Part shown: piece after piece, positions 17,879-27,361 of the stretch | Position numbering within the stretch: the first letter of the stretch is position 1 | How the letters are laid out: the number at the start of each line of letters is the position of its first letter | Assembly (NCBI GenBank): GCA_036555615.1 | Contig: DATBKZ010000037.1 | Coordinates: 1 to 56,975 of the forward strand | Source: SG8-41 sp036555615 | GTDB taxonomy: Bacteria > Pseudomonadota > Gammaproteobacteria > Burkholderiales > SG8-41 | Reading direction: 5' to 3' | DNA: 56,975 bases | Notes under the pieces: model-generated | Told to the model about the DNA's origin: nothing | Database searches by the model: none | What the model saw: the letters and a program-made list of their open reading frames with translations, nothing else | Made by a program: the position numbers and the translations under genes

Positions 17879-18550
17879 ATGGCTCGTATATCGCGGCGCG
17901 TATGGCTCGCTCGCATGGCGGGGGGTGGTGTAGCGCTGGCAATGGGAATGGCGCAGCTGCGGCGCGCCCTGGCGCGCGGCGCGGTGGAGACGGGCGTTGC
18001 GCGGGTGCGGGGCGAGGTGCGCGTCAATGGCATGCCCGCCCGGGTCGGGATGGAAGTGAAGCCGGGAGACGTCATCACGACCGGGCGCGATGCGGAGCTT
18101 GTCGTGGTGGTCGGGAGCGACGCCTTCCTGGTGCGGGCCCAGTCGCGGGTCGAGCTGGCGGGGGACGCGGCGCGGCTGCTCGTCACCGGGCTGCGCCTGG
18201 TGACCGGCGCGCTGCTCTCGGTGTTCGAGCCGGGAAGGCCGAAGGCGATCCGCACGGCGACGGCGACGATCGGCATCCGCGGCACGGGCATCTATGTGGA
18301 AATGGAGGGGAACCGGACCTACGTCTGCACCTGCTACGGCGAGGCGGTGCTGACACCGGTGGACGATCCCGCGGCGGCGGAAACGGTGTTTACCGAGCAC
18401 CACGACCACCCGCGCTATATCTACCGCAAGGGCATGCCGCGCATGATCGAAGCCGCGCCGGTGATCAACCACTCCGACGCCGAGCTTTCCATGCTGGAGG
18501 GCCTCGTCGGCCGCGTGCCGCCTTTCGAGTTCGTCTACACCCCGTACTAG
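17879..18550 (+). CDS. Exported FecR-domain protein
   Basis: 223 residues. A twin-arginine-like signal (SRRVWLARMAGGGVALAMG) precedes a FecR domain covering about residues 40-160, with the repeated beta pattern VRGEVRVNG, PGDVITTG and ATIGIRGTGIYVE. A TYVCTCYGEAVL motif places two cysteines close together inside the domain. No FecI-type sigma factor or TonB receptor is adjacent, so it is not a typical FecR anti-sigma factor; stand-alone members are periplasmic proteins of unknown role. The ribosome site AGGAGAA is good. It follows a terminator, so it is probably expressed separately. Confidence 0.75.
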   Translation: MARISRRVWLARMAGGGVALAMGMAQLRRALARGAVETGVARVRGEVRVNGMPARVGMEVKPGDVITTGRDAELVVVVGSDAFLVRAQSRVELAGDAARLLVTGLRLVTGALLSVFEPGRPKAIRTATATIGIRGTGIYVEMEGNRTYVCTCYGEAVLTPVDDPAAAETVFTEHHDHPRYIYRKGMPRMIEAAPVINHSDAELSMLEGLVGRVPPFEFVYTPY

Positions 18551-18562
18551 CCGGGCGCACGC

Positions 18563-19810
18563 TCACTGATCGATGATGCCGAGCCGCACGTAGATCGGCC
18601 GGATATGGCTGCGCAGCCGGGGCAGTTGCCGCGCAAGCCAGAGCGCGACGGCAACGCAGGCGAGGCCCCCGGCCGCCAGCGCGTTGGCCGCGCCGATCCC
18701 GGAGGCGAGCGCTCCCGCCGCGAGGCTCCCCACGGGGTACATCCCGAGAAAGGCCATGGTGTAGAAGCCGCTGACCCGCCCGCGCATGGCGTCCTCGACG
18801 ATGGTGTGCATGATGGTGGAGATCCCGTTGATGGTGATCACGATGCCCGCGCCCGCAACCGCCATCATGGCGAGCGAGAGCCAGTATTGGGTCGAGTAGG
18901 AGAACACGGCGAGGGCGGCACCGGCCATGCCGCACGCCGCTACGACCCAGCGCAGGAGCCCGCGCAATTCCTTGCGCGAGGCGAGGCCGAGGATGCCGCA
19001 GATCCCTCCCAGCCCGGCGGCGCCGATCAGGAATCCCAGCGTGTCCGCACCCCCGGCGAACACTTCCGCCGCGAAAATCGGCATGAGCGCCTGGTAGGGC
19101 GTCGCCAGGAAGCTCACCAGCGCGACGACCGGCAGCAGCAGCCGCACCGGCAGCAGGTCCCAGGCATAGGCGGCTCCCTCCCGGAATCCGCGCCAGATCG
19201 AGCCAGAGGGCGGCGGCGACCCACGCGCGGCGACCACCATCATCGAAATCGGGACGAGCGCAAACACCTTGGTCACGCCGTTCACCAGGAAGCAGAACGC
19301 TTCGCTCGATACCGCCAGCATCACGCCCGCGATGGTGGGGCCGATCATCCGCGCCGTGTTGTACATCCCGGAGTTGAAAGCGACGGCGCTCGGTAGATCC
19401 TGGCGTGCGGGCACCATCTCAGGGAGGAAGGACTGGCGAATCGGCGCGTCGATCGCCATCACGATGCCGAGCGCGGAGGCCATGACGATGATGTGCCAGA
19501 CCGCGACGATGTCGAGATAGGCGAGGGCTGCGAGCGTGAACGCAGGAACCGACGCGGCGCCCTGGGTGATGAGCAGCAGCTTCCTGCGCGGCACGCGGTC
19601 CGCCCACAGGCCGCCGAAGGGCGCGAGCACCAGGACTGCAATCTGCCCGGCGAACGCCGTCACGCCCAGCAGCAAGGCCGAGCCGGTCAGGCGGTAGACG
19701 AGCCAGCTCATCGCGATCTGCTGCACCCAGTAGCCGATGACCCCCAGCGACTGGCCGAGAATGTACAGGCGGAAATTGCGGTGGTGGAAGGCGCGCAGCG
19801 AGTGGATCAC
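18563..19810 (-). CDS. MFS transporter, EntS-like
   Basis: 415 residues with about twelve transmembrane helices and the MFS motif between helices 2 and 3 (GGLWADRVPRRKLLL). The closest family by pattern is the MFS_3/enterobactin-exporter type; the substrate cannot be told. The start is GTG, overlapping the valS stop (GTGA), so it is translated from the end of the pepA-holC-valS message. The stop is 12 bases from that of the FecR-domain gene on the other strand. Confidence 0.85.
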   Translation of the reverse strand: MIHSLRAFHHRNFRLYILGQSLGVIGYWVQQIAMSWLVYRLTGSALLLGVTAFAGQIAVLVLAPFGGLWADRVPRRKLLLITQGAASVPAFTLAALAYLDIVAVWHIIVMASALGIVMAIDAPIRQSFLPEMVPARQDLPSAVAFNSGMYNTARMIGPTIAGVMLAVSSEAFCFLVNGVTKVFALVPISMMVVAARGSPPPSGSIWRGFREGAAYAWDLLPVRLLLPVVALVSFLATPYQALMPIFAAEVFAGGADTLGFLIGAAGLGGICGILGLASRKELRGLLRWVVAACGMAGAALAVFSYSTQYWLSLAMMAVAGAGIVITINGISTIMHTIVEDAMRGRVSGFYTMAFLGMYPVGSLAAGALASGIGAANALAAGGLACVAVALWLARQLPRLRSHIRPIYVRLGIIDQ

Positions 19811-22800
19811 GCGAGCTGCTGCAGCTGCTCGTTCACCTTCGCGAGCGTGGCAGCGTGGCGGGCAAGGCGCTCCTTCTCCTGCGCGACGATCAGCGGCGGC
19901 GCGCGCTCGATGAAGTCGCGGTTCTCGAGCCTTGCTTGGGCCTTGGCGATTTCCGCCTCGAGCCGCAGCCGCTCCTTGTGCAGCCGCTCGCGCTCGGCGG
20001 ACATGTTGACCTCGATCTTCAGCATCAGGCGGTGCTCGCCGACGATCGAGACCGGCGCGCCCGCCGCGGGCAGCGCGCCCTCGACGATGACGACCTCGGA
20101 GAGCCGCGCCAGCGCGACGAGGTAGGGCACGAAGGGCGCAAGCCGCGCCCGGTCGCCCTGGATCAGCAGCGGCAGCTTCTGCGAGGGCGCGACGTTCATC
20201 TCGGCGCGCAGCGTGCGGCAGGCGTTGGTCAATTCCTTCAGCAGCGCGATTTCCCGCTCCGCTGCCTCATCCAGCTTCTCCGGCTGCGCCTCCGGATAGC
20301 GGGCAAGCATGATGGAGGCGCCGCGCTTGCCGGCGAGCGGCGCCGCTTTCTGCCACAGCTCCTCGGTGATGAAGGGAATCAGGGGGTGCGCGAGGCGCAG
20401 GATGGTTTCGAGCACGCGCGCGAGCGTGCGCCGGGTCGCCCGCTCGCGCGCGTCACCGCCCGCGGCGAGCTGCACCTTGGCGAGCTCGACGTACCAGTCG
20501 CAGTACTCGTCCCACGTGAGCTCGTAGATCGCGCGCGCGAGATTGTCGAACCGGTATTCGCGGAATGCCTGGTGGGCTTCGGCCTCGGCGCGCTGCAGCC
20601 GGCTCACGATCCAGCGGTCGGCGACCGAGAGCTCGACCGGCAACGTCTCGTCGATCCCGGTGTCGCGCCCTTCGCAGTTCATCAGCACGAAGCGCGTCGC
20701 ATTCCAGAGCTTGTTGCAGAAATTCCGGTAGCCGTCGCAGCGCGAGAGGTCGAACTTGATGTCGCGCCCGTGCGAGGCGAGGCTGGCGAAGGTGAAGCGC
20801 AAGGCGTCGGTGCCGAAGGCCGCAATGCCCTTCGCAAACTGGCGGCGCGTGGTGGCCGCGATGCCCTCGGCCTGCCGCGGATCCATGAGGCTCGAGGTGC
20901 GCTTCGCGACGAGCGCGTCGAGACCGATGCCATCGACGATGTCCAGGGGGTCGAGGATGTTGCCCTTAGACTTCGACATCTTCTGGCCCTCGGCGTCGCG
21001 CACCAGCCCCGTGATGTAGACCTCGCGGAACGGCACCTTGCCGGTGAAAGGCAGCGTCATCATCACCATGCGCGCGACCCAGAAGAAGATGATGTCGAAG
21101 CCCGTCACCAGCACCGAGGAGGGCAGGTACATGCGCAGCGCCGGGTTGTCCGCGGGCCAGCCGAGGGTCGAGAATGGCCACAGCGCCGAGGAGAACCACG
21201 TGTCGAGCACGTCCTCGTCCTGGCGCAGGTCGGAGGAGGTGATCTTGCCGCCGCTCCTCACGCGCTCGAGCATCGCCTGCCGGTGCCGCGCCTGCGCTTC
21301 CTGCCGCGTGCGCGCGACGAAGACGGTGCCTTCGCTGTCGTACCACGCCGGAATGCGGTGCCCCCACCACAGCTGCCGCGAAATGCACCAGTCTTGGATG
21401 CCGGTCAGCCACTGGTTGTAGGTCGTCGTCCAGTTCTCCGGCACGAAGCGAACCTCGCCACGCGCCACCGCGTCGAGCCCTGCCTTCGCCAGCGTGTCCA
21501 TCTTGACGAACCACTGGTCAGTCAGCATCGGCTCGACGACCGCTCCGGTGCGCCCGCAGCGCGGCACCATCAGCTTGTGCGGCGCCGCCTCCGCGATCAG
21601 TCCCTGGTCCTTGAGATCCACAAGGACCTTCTCGCGCGCTTCGAACCGGTCGAGCCCGCGGTAGGCGGCCGGCGCGTTGTCGTTCACGCGGGCGTCCAGC
21701 GTGAAGATGCCGATCGGCTCGAGCTTGTGGCGCAATCCCACCTGGTAGTCGTTGAAATCGTGCGCGGGCGTGATCTTCAGGCAGCCGGAGCCGAATTCCG
21801 GGTCGACGAGAGCGTCCGCGATAACCGGGATCTTGCGCCCGGCCAACGGCAGCAGCACCTGCTGCCCGATGTAGGCCTGGTAGCGGGGATCGTCGGGGTG
21901 CACGGCGACGGCGACGTCGCCCAGCATGGTTTCCGGCCGCGTAGTCGCGACGACGAGAAAGTCGGCGCCGGAGGCGAGCGGGTAGCGAATGTGCCACAGG
22001 GTGCCGGCCTCCTCCTCGGACTCGACCTCGAGATCCGATACCGCGCTTTTCAGGACCGGATCCCAGTTGACGAGCCGCTTGCCGCGGTAGATCAGGCCCT
22101 GCTCGTGCAGCCGCACGAAGACTTCCGTCACCACCGCCGACAGCCCGTCATCCATGGTGAAGCGCTCCCGCCCCCAGTCGCAGGACGCCCCGAGCCGGCG
22201 CATCTGGCGCGTGATGGCGGAGCCCGACTCCTCCTTCCAGCGCCAGACGCGCTCGATGAACCGCTCGCGGCCCAGCGCCTGCCGCGATGTGCCTTCGGCC
22301 TCGAGCTGGCGCTCGACCACGATCTGGGTCGCGATGCCGGCGTGGTCGGTTCCCGGCTGCCAGAGCGTGTGGTAGCCGCGCATCCGGTGGTAGCGCGTGA
22401 GCGCGTCCATGAGCGTGTGCTGGAAGGCGTGCCCCATGTGCAACGTCCCGGTGACGTTGGGCGGCGGCAACAGGATGCAGTAACGGCGGGGATTGGACTC
22501 GTCGAGACCGGCCCGGAAGTAGCCGTTTCTCTCCCAAGCGGCATACCACCGGGATTCAATGGCCGCGGGCTCGTAGCTCTTGGCGAGCGCCGTGGTCGAA
22601 GGCGCCCCCCCCGGCGCCCCGGAAGCCATGGCCGAGGCCGCCTCGGCTTCCTGCAGCGCGCTTCGCGCATCGACCGCGACGCGCAGGTTCTTCATTTGCG
22701 CGCGCAGCGTCTCCTCGATCGAGGCGCGCACGAGTCCGTTGATGTCGGCCTTGATCTCCATGCTGATCTTGGCGAGCGCCGCGTCGAGCGCGCTGCCGAT

Positions 22801-23136
22801 CTCGGGCATGAAGCGCTCCTGCATGACTTTCGTGATCTGCTGATCGAGGTCGCGCTTCAGTCTCTGGTAGAGGCTGTGCTCGAGGTTCTGGGCCTGCACG
22901 CGGGAGATGACTTCGCCCGAGGCGGACGTCACGGCGGGCAGCCGTTCCGCGGGGATGATCTCGGTCAGCGTGGGTATGCCAGGATCCGGCGCTGGCGGCG
23001 CCTCTGTTTCCGACAGTGTCGGAACCGCAGCGGCTGCGGCGGGCGCCGCCGCTGCGCCGCGCAGCCGCGCGAGCAGAGCGTCCGCACGCCTCAGCAGCTC
23101 ATCGCCTTCGTCCGGGCGCTCCGGTTGCTCGGCCAT
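19807..23136 (-). CDS. valS: Valyl-tRNA synthetase in frame with an upstream coiled-coil (DUF2486-like) segment
   Basis: The open frame encodes 1109 residues. Residues 1 to about 150 are an Ala/Pro-rich region plus a helical segment (VISRVQAQNLEHSLYQRLKR and following) like the small DUF2486-type proteins of betaproteobacteria. From about residue 185 (ALAKSYEPAAIESRW) it is a complete ValRS with the HIGH-type motif NVTGTLHMGHA, KMSKSKGN, an editing domain and a C-terminal coiled coil. ValRS alone could begin at ATG 22629 (940 residues), but no good ribosome site precedes that codon and no stop separates the two parts. So this is either a true fusion or two coding parts sharing one frame. Confidence 0.88.
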   Translation of the reverse strand: MAEQPERPDEGDELLRRADALLARLRGAAAAPAAAAAVPTLSETEAPPAPDPGIPTLTEIIPAERLPAVTSASGEVISRVQAQNLEHSLYQRLKRDLDQQITKVMQERFMPEIGSALDAALAKISMEIKADINGLVRASIEETLRAQMKNLRVAVDARSALQEAEAASAMASGAPGGAPSTTALAKSYEPAAIESRWYAAWERNGYFRAGLDESNPRRYCILLPPPNVTGTLHMGHAFQHTLMDALTRYHRMRGYHTLWQPGTDHAGIATQIVVERQLEAEGTSRQALGRERFIERVWRWKEESGSAITRQMRRLGASCDWGRERFTMDDGLSAVVTEVFVRLHEQGLIYRGKRLVNWDPVLKSAVSDLEVESEEEAGTLWHIRYPLASGADFLVVATTRPETMLGDVAVAVHPDDPRYQAYIGQQVLLPLAGRKIPVIADALVDPEFGSGCLKITPAHDFNDYQVGLRHKLEPIGIFTLDARVNDNAPAAYRGLDRFEAREKVLVDLKDQGLIAEAAPHKLMVPRCGRTGAVVEPMLTDQWFVKMDTLAKAGLDAVARGEVRFVPENWTTTYNQWLTGIQDWCISRQLWWGHRIPAWYDSEGTVFVARTRQEAQARHRQAMLERVRSGGKITSSDLRQDEDVLDTWFSSALWPFSTLGWPADNPALRMYLPSSVLVTGFDIIFFWVARMVMMTLPFTGKVPFREVYITGLVRDAEGQKMSKSKGNILDPLDIVDGIGLDALVAKRTSSLMDPRQAEGIAATTRRQFAKGIAAFGTDALRFTFASLASHGRDIKFDLSRCDGYRNFCNKLWNATRFVLMNCEGRDTGIDETLPVELSVADRWIVSRLQRAEAEAHQAFREYRFDNLARAIYELTWDEYCDWYVELAKVQLAAGGDARERATRRTLARVLETILRLAHPLIPFITEELWQKAAPLAGKRGASIMLARYPEAQPEKLDEAAEREIALLKELTNACRTLRAEMNVAPSQKLPLLIQGDRARLAPFVPYLVALARLSEVVIVEGALPAAGAPVSIVGEHRLMLKIEVNMSAERERLHKERLRLEAEIAKAQARLENRDFIERAPPLIVAQEKERLARHAATLAKVNEQLQQLA

Positions 23137-23585
23137 CAGCCTGCGGTGTGTCGAGATCGGGCGCCGCCCCGGCTGAGATCGTGGGTGCGGATCTCGTAGC
23201 CGCGGTCGCGGTAGAAGCGGAAGCGCTCCCGCGCCTGCGCGCGGTCCTGCTCGTCGAGGCTGACGATTTCGATCAGCCGCTGGAACCGGCTGAAGAACGG
23301 CGGCCACTCGGGTCGCAAGTTCAGGAGCACTTCCTCATGCAGCAGCTCCTCGCCGCGACAGTCGACGATCACCGGCGTCTGAGCGGCCAGCGGGTCCTCG
23401 GGCGCGCAGTGGGGCACGAACCCGATCGACGGCGTCATCCACAGCGCGCGATCGAAGCGTTGCGCAGCCTCGCGGTCGGCGCAGAAGACGGTGACCTTCA
23501 GGCCGTGCGCGAACGCCTTGGCCGCGAGCTGGCACGCAGTCTTCAACCGGTCCTCGACGTGCGTGTAGAAATCGATCTGCGTCAC
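23136..23585 (-). CDS. holC: DNA polymerase III chi subunit
   Basis: 149 residues from a GTG overlapping the pepA stop (GTGA). It matches HolC by the opening TQIDFYTHVEDRLKTAC, the FCADREAAQRFDRALW segment and overall length. Chi binds SSB and psi and links the clamp loader to single-stranded DNA. The stop overlaps the ATG of the following frame (TGATG), giving the usual pepA-holC-valS order with full translational coupling. Confidence 0.92.
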   Translation of the reverse strand: MTQIDFYTHVEDRLKTACQLAAKAFAHGLKVTVFCADREAAQRFDRALWMTPSIGFVPHCAPEDPLAAQTPVIVDCRGEELLHEEVLLNLRPEWPPFFSRFQRLIEIVSLDEQDRAQARERFRFYRDRGYEIRTHDLSRGGARSRHTAG

Positions 23586-25072
23586 GCCTTCGTCCGCAGG
23601 CGGTTGACGAGGAACTGGGTCAGCAGCGGCACCGGGCGTCCCGTCGCCCCTTTTTCCTTCCCGCTCTTCCACGCCGTGCCCGCAATGTCGAGGTGGGCCC
23701 ATTTGTACTTTTTCGTGAATCGCGCGAGAAAGCACGCGGCGGTCACCGCCCCGGCGGGACGCCCGCCGATATTGGCGAAATCCGCGAAATTGCTCTTCAG
23801 CTGCTCCTGGTAATCGTCCCACAGCGGCAGGCGCCATACCCGGTCGCAGGCGTCGTCGCCGGCTGCCGTCACCTCGCGCGCGAGCGCCTCGTCGTTGGCG
23901 AAGAGGCCGGTGGCAACGTGTCCGAGCGCGATGACGCAGGCGCCGGTCAGGGTGGCGATGTCGATCACCGCGGCCGGGCGGAAGCGCTCGATGTAGGTCA
24001 GCGCGTCGCACAGGATCAACCGGCCTTCGGCGTCGGTGTTGAGAACCTCGACCGTCTGGCCCGACAGGCTCTTCACGATGTCGCCCGGGCGCGTCGCGCG
24101 CCCGCCCGGCATGTTCTCGGTCGAGGGAATGGCGCCGACGAGGTTCAGCGGGAGCCGCATCTCGCCCGCGGCCTTCATGGTGCCGAGGACCGCGGCCGCG
24201 CCACACATGTCGAATTTCATCTCGTCCATGTCCGCGGCGGGCTTGATCGAGATGCCGCCGGTGTCGAAGGTGATGCCCTTGCCGACGAGCACAACCGGCT
24301 TCATGTTGCGCGGGCCGCCCCGGTGCTCAAGCGTGATGAACCGCGGGGGCTCCGCGCTGCCTTGCGCCACCGATAGCAGCGTGCGCATGCCGAGGCGCTC
24401 CATGTCCTCGCGCCCGAGCACCGTCAGTTTCATGCGATAGCGCTTGGCGAGCTCGCGCGCCTGGTCGGCGAGATGGGAGGGAGTGCACACGTTGGGGGGC
24501 AAATTGCCGAGGTCCCGCGCGAGGTTGACGCCATGCGTCACGGCGAGTCCCTGCTCGAGGCCGGCGGCAGCGCGCCTGGACGCGGCACGATCAACCGAGA
24601 GAGCGAGGCGGCGAAGCCGCGGGCGGTCCTCCGCGTCCTTGCTCTTCATCTGCGTGAAGCGATAGCCGGCTGCGCCCGCCACCGCCACCGCATGCGCCAC
24701 CCGCCACTGCGCGTCGCGGCCTCCCACCGCGAGCTCGGTGAGGTGAAGCGACGCCTCCTCCGCGCCGGTGGCATGAAGGGCGCCGACCGCCGCGGCGACC
24801 GCTTCGCGATAGCGTTTCTCGCTGAATTCCTCTTCGCGGCCGAGCCCCACCAGCAGTATCCGCCCGGCGGCGCCGGGCACGTCGTGCAGCAGCAGCGTCG
24901 TGCCAGGCCTGCCCTCCATGTCGCCGCGGCGCAGGACCTTGCCCAGGTGTCCCGCGGCCGCGCGGTCGAGCGCCGCGGCCGCGGCGCAGAGGCGCCGCAT
25001 TTCGAACACGCCAACCACGATGCAACCGTTGGCGCCGGTCTGCGGTGCGCCGCTTTTTATGCTAAATTCCAT
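23582..25072 (-). CDS. pepA: Leucyl aminopeptidase (PepA)
   Basis: 496 residues. The C-terminal M17 catalytic domain has the signature NTDAEGRL and metal-binding region VGKGITFDTGGISIKP. The enzyme is a cytoplasmic Mn/Zn aminopeptidase. It is the first gene of the minus-strand pepA-holC-valS-MFS unit. A TAGAAT -10-like element lies upstream at about 25119-25114 in the 136-base gap to the divergent lptF, but its -35 is poor. Confidence 0.95.
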   Translation of the reverse strand: MEFSIKSGAPQTGANGCIVVGVFEMRRLCAAAAALDRAAAGHLGKVLRRGDMEGRPGTTLLLHDVPGAAGRILLVGLGREEEFSEKRYREAVAAAVGALHATGAEEASLHLTELAVGGRDAQWRVAHAVAVAGAAGYRFTQMKSKDAEDRPRLRRLALSVDRAASRRAAAGLEQGLAVTHGVNLARDLGNLPPNVCTPSHLADQARELAKRYRMKLTVLGREDMERLGMRTLLSVAQGSAEPPRFITLEHRGGPRNMKPVVLVGKGITFDTGGISIKPAADMDEMKFDMCGAAAVLGTMKAAGEMRLPLNLVGAIPSTENMPGGRATRPGDIVKSLSGQTVEVLNTDAEGRLILCDALTYIERFRPAAVIDIATLTGACVIALGHVATGLFANDEALAREVTAAGDDACDRVWRLPLWDDYQEQLKSNFADFANIGGRPAGAVTAACFLARFTKKYKWAHLDIAGTAWKSGKEKGATGRPVPLLTQFLVNRLRTKA

Positions 25073-25208
25073 CGTGCGCGCTCTGATGAGTTAGAACCCT
25101 GATTCATTTCGCATTCTAGCAGCCTGTTGGATTCGAGCGAATGAGCGTGGTGTGTCGGTCTGCCACGGGGGTGCCGGGCGCAACCGGCGTCCCGCGGGCT
25201 GTGCTCAA

Positions 25209-26291
25209 GTGATCTTCCGGACCGCGCTTCTGCGCGAGCTCGCGGCCGCGGCGGCGGCGATCTTCGTCGTCCTGGTCGGCATTGTCCTCACCACGGTGCT
25301 GGTGCGGCTGCTCGGGCAGGCGGCGTCCGGCGCCATCACCTCCACCGGCATCGTGGCGCTCCTCGGCTTCGCCTTGATCAACTACCTGCCGGTGCTGCTC
25401 TCGCTCACGCTCTTCATTGCGGTGCTGATGACGCTCACGCGCAGCTACCGCGACTCCGAGATGGTCGTATGGTTCGCCGCCGGCATGAGCCTCACGCAAT
25501 GGATCCGTCCCGTGCTGACGTTCGCCGCGCCGCTGGTGCTGCTGATTGCATTGCTCTCGCTGGTGCTTTCGCCGTGGGCCGTATCCAACACCGAGGAAGT
25601 CCGCCGCCAGATGGACAGCCGCAGCGACGTGTCGCAGGTCACGCCCGGCGTGTTCCGTGAGTCGCGCCACGCCGAGCGCGTGTACTTCATGGAGGAAGTT
25701 CCCGGCGCGGAGAATCTCGTCGCCAACGTGTTCGTGAGCGCCACCCAGCACGGCAGGCAGGGCGTCATGGTCGCGGCCCGGGGCTTCCAGGAGATCGCGG
25801 AGAACGGCGATCGCTTTCTCGTCCTGCTCAACGGCCGCCGCTACGAAGGCGAGCCGGGCTCCACGGAGTACAAGGTCTACGAGTTCGAGCGCTACGCGAT
25901 GCGCGTCGAGACCGTGGAGTCGCGCGCGCCGCGCGCGCCCTCCACCAAAGCGCTCACCACCCTCGAGTTGCTGCGCGAGCCGACACCGCGCAACCTGGCC
26001 GAGCTGTCCTTTCGCGTGGGATTGCCGACGGCCACGCTAATCCTGTCGCTGCTGGCGATTCCCCTGTCCTTCGTCAATCCGCGGGCCGGGCGCTCGCTGA
26101 ACCTCGTGCTGGCGCTCCTGATCTACATGACCTACAGCAACCTGATTTCGATCACCCAGGCCTCGATTGCGCAGTCGCGCGTCTCTCCCATGACCGGGCT
26201 GCTGGGCGTGCATGCCGTCATGCTGCTGCTCCTGTTCGCGCTCTTTTACCGGCGGCTCATGGTGTTTTCGCTGTTCCGGCTGGTGCGATGA
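25209..26291 (+). CDS. lptF: LptF, lipopolysaccharide export permease
   Basis: 360 residues from GTG 25209, chosen because the protein then starts VIFRTALLRELAAAAAAIF as in the family; the frame continues further upstream without homology. It has six transmembrane helices in two groups of three around a periplasmic jellyroll domain. With LptG and LptB2 it extracts LPS from the inner membrane. The ribosome site is weak. The stop overlaps the lptG ATG (ATGA). Confidence 0.93.
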   Translation: MIFRTALLRELAAAAAAIFVVLVGIVLTTVLVRLLGQAASGAITSTGIVALLGFALINYLPVLLSLTLFIAVLMTLTRSYRDSEMVVWFAAGMSLTQWIRPVLTFAAPLVLLIALLSLVLSPWAVSNTEEVRRQMDSRSDVSQVTPGVFRESRHAERVYFMEEVPGAENLVANVFVSATQHGRQGVMVAARGFQEIAENGDRFLVLLNGRRYEGEPGSTEYKVYEFERYAMRVETVESRAPRAPSTKALTTLELLREPTPRNLAELSFRVGLPTATLILSLLAIPLSFVNPRAGRSLNLVLALLIYMTYSNLISITQASIAQSRVSPMTGLLGVHAVMLLLLFALFYRRLMVFSLFRLVR

Positions 26292-27361
26292 AGACGCTGC
26301 GGCGCTATCTGGCAACGGAGATCCTGGCGGCAACCGCCCTGGTGATCGCCGCGCTGCTGAGTCTGTTTGCGTTCTTCGACCTGCTCGATCAGCTGAAGGA
26401 CCTCGGCCGCGGCGCGTACAACATACGCCGGATACTGATCCACGTCCTGCTCTCGGTGCCGGATCACGCCTACGGGCTGCTTCCGGTCGCAGCCCTGATC
26501 GGCACGCTGTTTGCGCTCGCGCAGCTGGTGGCGGGCTCGGAATATACCGTGATGCGGACATCCGGGGTATCCGCGACGCGCCTGGCGGGAACCCTGGCGT
26601 CGATCGGCGTGGGGTTCGCTGCGCTCACCTTCGTATTTGGCGAGGTCATCGCGCCGCCTGCGGAGCAGCTCGCGCAGCGCGTGCGTTCCCAGGCCATTTC
26701 CGGGGTGGTCGCGCAGGAATTCCGCTCGGGGCTGTGGATCAAGGATGACCAGCGCTTCATCAACGTGGTCGAGGTGATGCCCGACACGACGCTGAGGGGC
26801 GTGCGTATCTACGAATTCGACGCCGATTCCCGGCTGCGCTCGGTCAGCTTCGCCCAGCGCGGGCGCTACCAGAGCGGGCGCCGCTGGCTGCTGCAGGACG
26901 TCATCCAGACGCAGTTCGACGAGATGAGGACCTCGGTGCAGGAAGTCGCGGAGATGGAGTGGCAATCCGTGCTCGATCCCGACTTGATTTCGGTGCTCCT
27001 CGTCAAGCCCGAGCAGATGTCGGCGTGGAACCTCTACTCCTACTCCCAGCACCTGAAGGAGAACCGCCAGAAAGCGCTGCGCTACGAAATCGCATTGTGG
27101 GCCAAGTTCGTCCACCCCCTCGCGCTGGTCGTGATGATGGTGCTGGCGCTGCCGTTTGCGCACATCCAGAGCCGGCAAGCGGGCGTCGGCGCCAAGATCT
27201 TTACCGGCATCATGCTGGGCGTTCTGTTCTATTTCCTGAACCGCCTGTTCTCGCATCTCGGCCTGCTCAACGACTGGCCGCCGTTTGCGGCCGCGATTAC
27301 GCCCACCGCGATATTTCTGACGGTTGCGATCACGATGATGTGGTGGCAGGAACGGAGATGA
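26288..27361 (+). CDS. lptG: LptG, lipopolysaccharide export permease
   Basis: 357 residues, the same six-helix plus jellyroll architecture as LptF, starting MKTLRRYLATEIL. It forms the second permease half of the LptB2FG transporter. Its last 32 bases overlap the 3' end of the convergent RDD gene. Confidence 0.93.
   Translation: MKTLRRYLATEILAATALVIAALLSLFAFFDLLDQLKDLGRGAYNIRRILIHVLLSVPDHAYGLLPVAALIGTLFALAQLVAGSEYTVMRTSGVSATRLAGTLASIGVGFAALTFVFGEVIAPPAEQLAQRVRSQAISGVVAQEFRSGLWIKDDQRFINVVEVMPDTTLRGVRIYEFDADSRLRSVSFAQRGRYQSGRRWLLQDVIQTQFDEMRTSVQEVAEMEWQSVLDPDLISVLLVKPEQMSAWNLYSYSQHLKENRQKALRYEIALWAKFVHPLALVVMMVLALPFAHIQSRQAGVGAKIFTGIMLGVLFYFLNRLFSHLGLLNDWPPFAAAITPTAIFLTVAITMMWWQERR

Noticed and set aside
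17879..18550. FecIR-type iron signalling system
   Set aside because: No ECF sigma gene or TonB receptor is adjacent, and the protein carries a Tat-type signal rather than the usual single-pass anti-sigma arrangement.
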